DNA of 64,000 bases from Acidiferrobacterales bacterium (lineage in GTDB: Bacteria > Pseudomonadota > Gammaproteobacteria > Arenicellales > JAJDZL01): positions 82,731 to 146,730 of the forward strand of contig JAPPIB010000052.1 of NCBI GenBank assembly GCA_028820695.1. The letters are read 5' to 3'. Both the position numbers and the translations under genes were made by a program. Under the pieces are notes generated by a model. That model was not told where the DNA came from, made no database searches, and saw only the letters and a list, made by a program, of their open reading frames with translations. Shown here one piece after another: positions 8,042-15,800 of this stretch; position 1 is the stretch's first letter, and each line of letters begins with the position of its first letter.

Positions 8042-9286
8042 TTAGGTTGCACCCGTGAATGGCTTGGAATTCGAACCAGGTCGGTTCGCCCAGTGAATGG
8101 CAATCACCGTCAACAGCCCAAACAAGGCGAAACTTCCCACCAGGAAATAAACTGTTCCATCGAATGTCTGTCCTATGAGTGTTCCAAACGACACGGAAAT
8201 AAAAGTGGCGATTGATGCGACCAATGCCGCGCCGACACCTGCGATATGACCAAGTGGTTGCATCGCGAGTGCATTGAGATTGCCAAACAGGGCACCCATG
8301 GAAACGAATAATGGCAGCATGTACGCCATGTAAAGCCAAAGGGGTGGAAGACCATCAAATGCAACGAGCACAACCAGTGCGACAAATGAAACCGCCGTGG
8401 CTGCAAAAGCGGCTGATCTGACAATCTGGTGCATCCCGTAGTGCAGTAGTAATCTGTCATTGGCCAGAGAGCCGAATCCGATGGCAAGTGCCAGGATACC
8501 GAAATAGAGCGGGAAGTAACTTCCAGTCGAATATGCATCCTGAAAAATCTGCTGGGCAGAGTTCAGAAATGCGACAAATGGTGAGCACACCAACCCGATC
8601 GCGAAAGTGTAGGCAACTGAGGAGCGAACGGTGAGAAAGTCTCCGACAGCCTCGCCGATAAGCTTCGGTGACAAGGGCCTGCGATCAGCAGGTCGAAGCG
8701 TTTCCGGATGGCGCGACAAAAACCAGATCAGTACGGTGACGGCAACGATGAGAAAGGTTGTAAAAATTGAACGCCATCCCCCCAGCCACATGATTGTCTG
8801 CCCAAGTAATGGGGCAACCGCCGGAACAAGAATGAAAACAGCCATGATGAATGACAAAATTCGTGCCATTTGTACGCCGCTGTACTGATCCCGCACGAGT
8901 GCCATCGTTACGATTCGCGGGCTTGATGCACCGAGTCCCTGCAGAACACGCCCGACAATCATCATTTCGAAAGAAGATGCGAACACACTGGCCAGGCACC
9001 CGACGATAAAGACAACCAGTCCCGCCACAATCGCTGGTCGTCGACCGATCGCGTCTGAAAGTGGTCCAAAAAAAAGTTGGCCGATTCCAAGCCCGATGAA
9101 TAGCGCTGTTATGACGTACTGTGCTTCATTTGGATGTTGTGTCCCCAAATCCCGACCGATCACGGGAAGTGCCGGCAACATTGCGTCAACAGATAACGCA
9201 ACCAACGACATCAGCAAGGCGACGAGCGGAACAAACTCGACGGTGCGAAGGCTGGTGACAGAGTTCGATGGGGTCATTCTGACCAA
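8042..9286 (-). CDS. Bcr/CflA-like MFS efflux transporter
   Basis: A 414-residue major facilitator with 12 predicted membrane helices. Helix 1 contains SVDAMLPALPVIGRDLG. The loop 2-3 motif reads GPLSDAIGRRP, and helix 4-5 contains GRVLQGLGASSPRIVTMALV, typical of the drug:H+ antiporter DHA1/Bcr-CflA branch. The substrate is unknown; bicyclomycin or sulfonamide-type drug export is the family precedent. It lies upstream of rlmB on the same strand with a 128-base gap, so it is probably a separate transcription unit. The start may be the first or the second methionine (three codons apart). Confidence 0.85.
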   Translation of the reverse strand: MVRMTPSNSVTSLRTVEFVPLVALLMSLVALSVDAMLPALPVIGRDLGTQHPNEAQYVITALFIGLGIGQLFFGPLSDAIGRRPAIVAGLVVFIVGCLASVFASSFEMMIVGRVLQGLGASSPRIVTMALVRDQYSGVQMARILSFIMAVFILVPAVAPLLGQTIMWLGGWRSIFTTFLIVAVTVLIWFLSRHPETLRPADRRPLSPKLIGEAVGDFLTVRSSVAYTFAIGLVCSPFVAFLNSAQQIFQDAYSTGSYFPLYFGILALAIGFGSLANDRLLLHYGMHQIVRSAAFAATAVSFVALVVLVAFDGLPPLWLYMAYMLPLFVSMGALFGNLNALAMQPLGHIAGVGAALVASIATFISVSFGTLIGQTFDGTVYFLVGSFALFGLLTVIAIHWANRPGSNSKPFTGAT

Positions 9287-9807
9287 CCGGTCACTACTCT
9301 CATTATCTTGGAAATCCGAATATCAGCCCTTTCATCCACAACCGCAGGTGAGTGCGAAGCCTGCCACCCTCGCATATGAAATAGTGAGTGCAGATTGACC
9401 GGCTGGAGGGAAGAGATTCTCATACTGATTTCGTACGATAGCACAGCCATCCTATCGGATTGGCAAAGAACATACGTGATCACACCGAACCTGGATGCAA
9501 CATGAAGGCAACACGTGCGGAGAAGCCAGGATAGAAACAAATTACACGTTCGATTGACTGCGATAATCATCGACACACACCGCTCCTTCAATCGAGTGCC
9601 CATGCAATGATGATCGCCAAACTTGGGTTTTGTACGGAGTGCAAGACAGTCGATGGCAGTGTATTGGTAACGCCACTTGCTTACTTTCCAGACAGGTGGA
9701 ATCAACCGCTTGAGACACAATTCGCTAAACTTCTGTCAGCCACTGCGTGAATCTGACATAATTTGTCCTGCCACCACCCAGGAGGTACCGCTAAAGGTGT
9801 AAGAGAC
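9287..9807. other. Intergenic region between divergent genes
   Basis: Some 520 bases separate the efflux pump (minus strand) from the 2OG oxygenase-like gene (plus strand), so both promoters must lie here. A 148-codon minus-strand frame (9274-9720) overlaps the start of the pump gene, has many rare residue runs and no family resemblance, and is not accepted as a gene. I see no clear operator or repeat. An AGGAGG element at 9780 is too far from the chosen ATG at 9808 to be its ribosome binding site. Confidence 0.5.
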
Positions 9808-10806
9808 ATGAACCCATCAGTTGCTCCTATCGATTTTCCGCAACAACTGCCCGCAGGTTACCGTTACCAGCGCGAGACGATCAAGTTCGACCCCGATCGG
9901 CACTTGCAACTTGAACCGCCTGAAGCCACCCTTCAATTGAGTGACCTCGGCTACCGGGCTGATGAAATTGAAAGATGTCCCACTGCGTTTGCGGTATCCA
10001 GCGCTGCCCGAATCCTGTCTGACGAAGGCGTTGAGGTGATGCTTGAAACCACGCGCCGATTGAAAAGACATTCAGTCAATTGCGAGCGCATCGAAAACAT
10101 GGTTCGAGGTGGAGTCTACCAATCCGAGTTTCTGCGCGACTTCTGTCTGTGTACAGAGGTTACCGATTTTCTTTGTGATATTTTCGGCACGCCGGTGGCG
10201 CCACATACCATGCCCCTTCATCTCGGCCATCTGAATTACGCACCCGATGACTTGAAACGCTCGGTGGATAAGTGGCACCACGATACGCTTGGTTTGGATT
10301 ACGTCCTGATGGTGTCTGATCCCACTCAATTGCAGGGCGGTGAATTTCAGTATTTCAAAGGCACTCGCCACGAAGCGCAGGATTATGCGGACCGTAACGA
10401 ACCGATTCCGGACGACAGGGTTTGCACGCCCGATTTTCCAAGCGCAGGTTACGCGATTGTCTTGCACGGCAACATGGTTGTTCATCGAGCGACCAGACTG
10501 ACTCAGCGCGCGGAGCGCATTACATTGGTCAACGGTTACGTACCCCTGAACTGCGAAATTAATGACGCTTGCCGATTTCAGGATCTGTCGCTGGTCGACC
10601 CGCATCATGTACTGTTCACCGAGTGGGCGCGGCACAAGGCGTGGCTTTCGGTCGGCAAACTGCAAAATCTGATCACCAATATGCCATTTACCGACGACAA
10701 ACAGGAGATTACCGCACAGCTTAGGGATGCTATAGCAGAAGTCGAGACAGCAATTGAAGATATCAATGATGACAAACAGGCGGTAATGATTCACTACGGC
10801 GATTGA
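9808..10806 (+). CDS. 2-oxoglutarate/Fe(II) oxygenase-like protein
   Basis: A 332-residue protein with a plausible double-stranded beta-helix dioxygenase core. The iron ligands appear as HHD (His157-x-Asp159) in WHHDTLGLDYVLMV and a distal His226 in MVVHRATR. Arg237 follows at the spacing expected for 2-oxoglutarate binding (AERITLVNGY). Between them GGEFQYFKGTRHE fits the family's central strand. I chose the ATG at 9808; an ATG at 9763 would add 15 unrelated residues. The substrate is unknown, and neighbours give no pathway clue. Phytanoyl-CoA-hydroxylase-like or amino-acid hydroxylase roles are both possible. Confidence 0.6.
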   Translation: MNPSVAPIDFPQQLPAGYRYQRETIKFDPDRHLQLEPPEATLQLSDLGYRADEIERCPTAFAVSSAARILSDEGVEVMLETTRRLKRHSVNCERIENMVRGGVYQSEFLRDFCLCTEVTDFLCDIFGTPVAPHTMPLHLGHLNYAPDDLKRSVDKWHHDTLGLDYVLMVSDPTQLQGGEFQYFKGTRHEAQDYADRNEPIPDDRVCTPDFPSAGYAIVLHGNMVVHRATRLTQRAERITLVNGYVPLNCEINDACRFQDLSLVDPHHVLFTEWARHKAWLSVGKLQNLITNMPFTDDKQEITAQLRDAIAEVETAIEDINDDKQAVMIHYGD

Positions 10807-10814
10807 ACCGGTCC

Positions 10815-12812
10815 TCAGCGTCTGTTTCTGCGTCGCCTGGAGCGAATCGCCCGGTTCCATGTACTTCCAGCAATTTCGAAGTCAATGAACCCATACTCTG
10901 GATTCGCGTCGTCCACCTTCACCTGAAGCGACATTCCAATTGCATATGTCGTACCCGACACCTCCCCAACCAACTGCCTTTTGACATTATCGTAGTCGAA
11001 GTACTCCGCCCCCAACTTGAAGATCGGAATCATCCCGCTGACATAAGGGTCGTCCAATTGGACGAATACCCCAAATGATCTGATGTCAACGACTACTCCG
11101 TCACAGACTTCATCAACACAATTCTTCATATAGTCCGCTTTCAGCCATTTCTCCGACTCTCGCGTACACGAGTCCGCACGTCGTTCAAGATAGGAGCATT
11201 GCGTTGCAAGTCTGTCCAGACTCAAGTCGCCCGCCTTGGTCTTGTTTCCTTGCAGAACACTTTTGATGAGCCGATGGACCAGAATGTCCGGATACCGACG
11301 AATTGGGGATGTGAAGTGAGTATATTTCTGATAACTCAATGCAAAGTGTGGTCCGCAGACTGCTGAATAGACTGCAGTCGAGAGACTTCTCAGGATGTGT
11401 ATCTGCAAAGCAGAAAAGACATCTTCCCGGTGACCCACAGCCGTTCGAATCTTGTCGTAATCGGAGATCCTGATCTTTCTGTCGACAGGTAACTTGACCC
11501 CGAAATCCACCAGGATTCCGTTCAGTTCCTCGACATCCCGTTTTGCAGGCTCAGCATGGACTCTGTACATGGCTTGCCCGGAATAATGCTTGTCAATCAT
11601 TTCCGCAGCGCACACGTTCGCTGCCAACATCGCCTCCTCGATGATGCTATGTGACTCAACCCGAATTGACTTGCCGATCGACTCCACCTCACCAGAATCT
11701 GATATGTTCAAGACAGATACGGGCAGATCGACTTGAAGAGTCCCTCGTTCATCCCTTGATTTCAACAAGCACCGGTGCACTTCAAACAGGCACCGAAGAC
11801 TGGCTCTGACGGTCGGCGATAAATCATCGCTATGCAGACTTCTTTCAACTGCTTGGTAACTCAGACTTGCTCGGGAGTTGATTACTGCTTCTCTGAACTC
11901 ATAGTCGGTAACAATTCCCTCTGCAGTGATAGTCATATCGCAGACCAGCGCAAGACGATCTTGCGCATACTTCAGCGAGCAGATATCGTTTGAGAGCACC
12001 TCAGGGAGCATCGGTGTGACATCCTCAGCCAGGTAGATCGAAGTCCCCCGGCATTGCGCTTCCGCATCCAGATGGGTCTTCGGCCGAACGTAGTGGGAAA
12101 CATCTGCAATCGCGACCATCAATCTGAAAGTGTTGTCATCCAGTCTTTCGCTGAACACTGCGTCATCATGGTCTTTCGCGCTCGCGGGATCAATTGTCAC
12201 GAACGGAATACTTCGCAGATCATCTCGCTCACCCAAGAGTTCCTGATCAATATCGTCTCGCATACCCCCGATCTCGGATTTGACTTCAGCTGACCATGTC
12301 GCATGAAGTCCAAACCTCGACAACGCTACGGCATTCGCAAGTTCACGAACACTTCCAAGACTTTTGTGGATATTCACCAACCTGAACGAATCCGGTTGCT
12401 CGGCGAAACGCTCAACCACCACAACGACGAATTCACCGTGCTTCGTTGCGGTGTTGTCAGCAACCAATTCAATTGGGTCCTCCAAACCTACTCCGACTGG
12501 AAAAAGCAAGAATCCGTATTTCCCTCTGATTCTGTGTCTTTGAACCAGCGCAACAATCCGATAGCTGGAACTCCATTGTGCACCCACGACTTTCGAAGTT
12601 TTTGGTTTATTGCCGCGCGCGGGCATCACTTCAATTTCCACGCTGTCATTTGGCAGCAAACTGGAGAATCTGCCAATTTCGGGAAAGTAAGTATCACCAC
12701 CGTCAGTTCGCACCCTGACGTTACGATTGTTAACGAAGTCAACAATTCCCGAAGTTGCCAGCAAACGTTTTGAATTGGCAGATCTTCGGTATTTCTTGTT
12801 TTTCAATTTCAA
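10815..12812 (-). CDS. rnr: Ribonuclease R family 3'-5' exoribonuclease
   Basis: A processive 3'-to-5' exoribonuclease of the RNase II/R superfamily. Residues 80-150 form cold-shock/OB domains. The RNB catalytic domain starts near 200 with TIDPASAKDHDDAVF, supplying the four catalytic aspartates (208, 214, 216, 217). A C-terminal S1 domain (GVVVDIRSFGVFVQLDDPYV) and a basic RSRRRRNRR tail complete it. At 665 residues it is shorter than E. coli RNase R (813), lacking most of the N-terminal helix-turn-helix region. The first codon is TTG, with a second TTG two codons later and an in-frame stop upstream, so a weak or misjudged start is possible. It converges tightly on the oxygenase-like gene. 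Confidence 0.88.
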   Translation of the reverse strand: MKLKNKKYRRSANSKRLLATSGIVDFVNNRNVRVRTDGGDTYFPEIGRFSSLLPNDSVEIEVMPARGNKPKTSKVVGAQWSSSYRIVALVQRHRIRGKYGFLLFPVGVGLEDPIELVADNTATKHGEFVVVVVERFAEQPDSFRLVNIHKSLGSVRELANAVALSRFGLHATWSAEVKSEIGGMRDDIDQELLGERDDLRSIPFVTIDPASAKDHDDAVFSERLDDNTFRLMVAIADVSHYVRPKTHLDAEAQCRGTSIYLAEDVTPMLPEVLSNDICSLKYAQDRLALVCDMTITAEGIVTDYEFREAVINSRASLSYQAVERSLHSDDLSPTVRASLRCLFEVHRCLLKSRDERGTLQVDLPVSVLNISDSGEVESIGKSIRVESHSIIEEAMLAANVCAAEMIDKHYSGQAMYRVHAEPAKRDVEELNGILVDFGVKLPVDRKIRISDYDKIRTAVGHREDVFSALQIHILRSLSTAVYSAVCGPHFALSYQKYTHFTSPIRRYPDILVHRLIKSVLQGNKTKAGDLSLDRLATQCSYLERRADSCTRESEKWLKADYMKNCVDEVCDGVVVDIRSFGVFVQLDDPYVSGMIPIFKLGAEYFDYDNVKRQLVGEVSGTTYAIGMSLQVKVDDANPEYGFIDFEIAGSTWNRAIRSRRRRNRR

Positions 12813-13021
12813 GGTGCAAGTCGCAGTCGTTACATCGATCCGTCAACCGAATGATTTGATGCGATTGGAGAGCGAAAAGGAGGGGGATTCCGGAGAATTC
12901 CGCAAGTGAATGGGAATTATATCGTTACGCGAATACCGATTGGAAAAATCTCATTTTCGGTTTGCGACAATCGTTTCCGCGCTTCAGGTATCGAACTGGA
13001 TGCCAGTGCGGAAACTATCAG

Positions 13022-13042
13022 AATCCCTATAGAATCGGGATT
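13022..13042 (-). terminator. Weak hairpin after the SRAP gene
   Basis: AATCCC (13022-13027) and GGGATT (13037-13042) form a 6-bp stem with a 9-base loop immediately after the SRAP stop codon. There is only a short T-rich stretch beyond it, so a terminator role is a weak suggestion. Confidence 0.25.
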
Positions 13043-13045
13043 TGC

Positions 13046-13783
13046 CTAGCTTGGCAGCTCCAGACGTTCGACGCAGTCGGGAGCTGAATATCGCGGATTA
13101 TTGACCCGTGCCGAAATCGGGTAAGCCCGAAGCCGGCCATCATCATAAGTCCGGGCGAGACGTATCGCCGCATCATGGTCATCGGACAACCAGGCATCTC
13201 TGTCATCAGGGTCGACAATGACAGGCATGCGCTGATTTGTATTGTGAATTTCCGCCATCAGTTCATTTGCTTGAGTTGTCACGATCGCGCAGGACTCGTA
13301 AGCCTCACCGTCATCTGTGTAACCTTGTTCCCACAATCCTGCAAAACTCATAACTGCCTGGTCTGCGTGCTGAATATGCCAAGGCTGCTTCGGTCGACCT
13401 GTTCCGACAACCTGCCATTCATAAAACCCGGTTGCGGGAATCAGACATCTGCGGCTGTTCTTCCAGGCAGCGCGGTAACTTGCCGCGGTGGTCATCGTTT
13501 CCGAACGTGCGTTCGCAGTCGAATACTTTGGGATTGTACCTCGAGACCATATCGGTACAAACGGCCAAATCGCGCTGCGTAGGACTCTTTCACCAACTTC
13601 GTCCAGTCGTACAAACGGAATTGTAGTGAGAAAATCACCGGCAAGGTCTATGAGCTTGTTCCGAGGTGAGGGACTGATGTTGTAACGCGGCTCATAGGCC
13701 GATAGTTCTGATCGATCATGCAAAATCTCGAATGCTGTCAGCAGACTGTCAACATCGGAAAGAATATTGAATCGACCGCACAC
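13046..13783 (-). CDS. yedK: SRAP/HMCES-type abasic site shield protein
   Basis: A 245-residue SRAP-domain protein (YedK/HMCES family) that forms a thiazolidine DNA-protein crosslink with abasic sites in single-stranded DNA. The invariant Cys2 is present in MCGRF. Other active-site positions are visible: Asn35 in YNISP, NARSET (91-96), GFYEW with Glu122, and His180 in IHNTNQRMPVIV. The initiator methionine must be removed for activity in this family, consistent with MC at the start. It lies just downstream of the tRNA-Arg gene on the same strand. A short inverted repeat follows the stop codon. Confidence 0.92.
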   Translation of the reverse strand: MCGRFNILSDVDSLLTAFEILHDRSELSAYEPRYNISPSPRNKLIDLAGDFLTTIPFVRLDEVGERVLRSAIWPFVPIWSRGTIPKYSTANARSETMTTAASYRAAWKNSRRCLIPATGFYEWQVVGTGRPKQPWHIQHADQAVMSFAGLWEQGYTDDGEAYESCAIVTTQANELMAEIHNTNQRMPVIVDPDDRDAWLSDDHDAAIRLARTYDDGRLRAYPISARVNNPRYSAPDCVERLELPS

Positions 13784-13849
13784 AATAAATTACCTGTCAA
13801 ACCGCTCAGCGTTGATATTTCCGCATCGGTGAATACCTCCTCAACTGTG

Positions 13850-13926
13850 TGGCGCGCCCGGAGGGATTCGAACCCCCGACTCCCAGATTCGTAGTCTGGT
13901 ACTCTATCCAGCTGAGCTACGGGCGC
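13850..13926 (-). tRNA. tRNA-Arg(ACG)
   Basis: The minus strand folds into a complete cloverleaf: acceptor GCGCCCG pairs with CGGGCGC, D-arm AGCTCAGCTGGATAGAGT, anticodon arm CCAGA-CTACGAA-TCTGG with anticodon ACG, and T-arm with loop TTCGAAT. The 3' CCA is encoded. It is 77 bases long. Confidence 0.96.
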
Positions 13927-13971
13927 GCACATCCTGATTTGATTTCCACCCAGCTCAAATTAACCGACAAT

Positions 13972-14060
13972 TGGCGGAGAGGGAGGGATTCGAACCCTCG
14001 ATGGGGGCTGCCCATACTCCCTTAGCAGGGGAGCGCCTTCAACCGCTCGGCCACCTCTCC
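13972..14060 (-). tRNA. tRNA-Ser(GCT)
   Basis: The minus strand gives a class II tRNA of 89 bases: acceptor GGAGAGG with CCTCTCC, anticodon arm with loop CTGCTAA (anticodon GCT), a long variable arm, T-loop TTCGAAT, and an encoded CCA end. It lies between csrA and tRNA-Arg, the usual gammaproteobacterial order. Confidence 0.96.
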
Positions 14061-14120
14061 AAGGGTAAGCACAAAAAACTTGAAGCGTTTCAAGTCAGAT
14101 CAGATCAATGCGGAAATATA

Positions 14121-14300
14121 TCAGTTTTCGCTCTGTTCCTGATCCATCATCTTCTGATAAATCTCTTCGCGATGCACCGGTACATCTTTCGGCGCATCGA
14201 CCCCTAATCGTATTTGGTTTCCTTTGATCCCTAATACTGAAACGGTAATGTTTCTATCGATTTTTACTGATTCGCCTACTCTCCTGGTCAGAATCAACAC
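14121..14300 (-). CDS. csrA: Carbon storage regulator CsrA
   Basis: A 59-residue post-transcriptional regulator that binds GGA motifs in mRNA leaders and represses or activates translation. The sequence [14 protein letters not shown] begins the classic CsrA fold; [16 protein letters not shown] carries the conserved RNA-binding Arg44 region. The start is a GTG at 14300, chosen because it gives the family's exact N-terminus and has a strong AGGGAGGA ribosome binding site 10 bases upstream. A longer frame to 14402 is an upstream read-through without family similarity. Placement after lysC and before tRNA-Ser is the pseudomonad-type arrangement. Confidence 0.95.
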   Translation of the reverse strand: MLILTRRVGESVKIDRNITVSVLGIKGNQIRLGVDAPKDVPVHREEIYQKMMDQEQSEN

Positions 14301-14483
14301 AATTTCTATATCCTCCCTAACTAATTTCCCTTCACTCGCTTTCCTTGTCGTTTTTGTCGGTATGAACGAAACCCAGACCTGTTCGGCGAGCTCGCTGATC
14401 ATACTTTTTATTGTCTAGACGGCTTCATTATAGATATACAAACAGCTCTGATACTCGCATATCGGACTGAAAGTCGTGCGCGA

Positions 14484-15746
14484 TCAGGACTCGAGCGCCT
14501 GTTGCGGCGCCGCTTCTCGTGTGGGAACATGAGCGTCATCAAGACCGAAAGCACTGTGAAGCGCTCTCACGCCCAGTTCAACATACTTCTCATCAACAAT
14601 GACAGAAATCTTGATTTCAGAAGTGGAAATCATCTGAATATTTATTCCTTCCGCTGCAAGTGTGGTAAACATCGTTGTCGCGATTCCTGTATGAGATCGC
14701 ATTCCCACACCTACGAGTGAGATCTTTGCGATGTCACCGTTTGAGACGAGTTCCTGCGCTCCGAGCTCCGGCATTATCTTCTCCACCAGCGCCAGACTGT
14801 TGCGGTGTTCGCTTCGATCGACTGTAAATGTCAGGTCGGTGTTGTTGTCAGTGCCCACATTCTGAATAATCATGTCGACGTTGATATGCGCATCCGCAAT
14901 CGGACCAAACACCTTGGACGCGATACCCGGACGATCAGGAACCCCCCTGATCGTGATTTTCGCTTCATTGACGTTGTATGCAATTCCAGTGATTTTTGGC
15001 TGTTCCATATTTGACTCCCTTGATGATATGAGCGTACCCGGAACATCATGAAATGACGATAGCACACGCAAGTCAACTCCATACTTGTATGCGAACTCAA
15101 CCGCTCTGATCTGCAGCACCTTCGCACCCGAGCTTGATAGCTCCAACATCTCTTCCGCGGTCACTTGCTCCAGAATACGGGCGTTTGGGACAATGCGAGG
15201 ATCCGCTGTCATCACGCCATCAACGTCCGTATAAATCCGACACTCCGATGCCTCCAGGGCAGCAGCCAGCGCGACCGCAGTCGTGTCCGATCCGCCGCGA
15301 CCGAGGGTGGTGATCTCACCGCATTCGGTAACCCCCTGAAAACCGGCGACTACAACAACGTAGCCGTCTTCCAGATCCGAGAGAATCTTTTCGGAACAGA
15401 TTCTCTGTACCCGCGCCTTGCCATGAACTTTATTCGTGATGATCGGTATCTGGCTTCCAGTATAGGATGTCGCCTTGCAACCATCCCGATTCAATGCCAT
15501 GCTGAGAAGCGCAATGGTAATTTGCTCTCCGGTAGAAATTGCCATATCGAGCTCGCGGGGATCCGGCACCGAATCGATTTGGGTGGCCAGGTCGATCAGT
15601 CGATTGGTATCACCAGCCATGGCAGAGACCACTACCACGACATCGTATCCGTCGGATTTCGTCTTGGCCACTCTCTGAGCCACTTTATTGATTCGCTCAA
15701 TACTGCCGACCGAAGTACCACCGAATTTTTCAATGACTATAGACAC
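14484..15746 (-). CDS. lysC: Aspartate kinase
   Basis: Monofunctional aspartokinase that phosphorylates aspartate, the first step to lysine, threonine and methionine. The N-terminal amino-acid-kinase domain starts with VIEKFGGTSVG. GRGGSDTTAVALAAAL and DVDGVMTADPR supply the substrate and ATP sites. Two ACT domains follow at about 265-400 (for example VPDRPGIASKVFGPIADAHI), the usual seat of lysine/threonine feedback. At 420 residues it matches the pseudomonad-type single-function enzyme. It lies 54 bases after alaS. Confidence 0.95.
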   Translation of the reverse strand: MSIVIEKFGGTSVGSIERINKVAQRVAKTKSDGYDVVVVVSAMAGDTNRLIDLATQIDSVPDPRELDMAISTGEQITIALLSMALNRDGCKATSYTGSQIPIITNKVHGKARVQRICSEKILSDLEDGYVVVVAGFQGVTECGEITTLGRGGSDTTAVALAAALEASECRIYTDVDGVMTADPRIVPNARILEQVTAEEMLELSSSGAKVLQIRAVEFAYKYGVDLRVLSSFHDVPGTLISSRESNMEQPKITGIAYNVNEAKITIRGVPDRPGIASKVFGPIADAHINVDMIIQNVGTDNNTDLTFTVDRSEHRNSLALVEKIMPELGAQELVSNGDIAKISLVGVGMRSHTGIATTMFTTLAAEGINIQMISTSEIKISVIVDEKYVELGVRALHSAFGLDDAHVPTREAAPQQALES

Positions 15747-15800
15747 GATTCAACGCTCATAATGATTCAGACAGAATTGAAGGAAAACAACTCAGGATAG

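Noticed and set aside
9274..9720. 148-codon minus-strand frame upstream of the efflux pump
   Set aside because: It overlaps the pump's start, and its residue composition and lack of any motif point to chance.
10072..10860. 262-codon minus-strand frame
   Set aside because: It is a shadow of the 2OG oxygenase-like gene, with no family resemblance.
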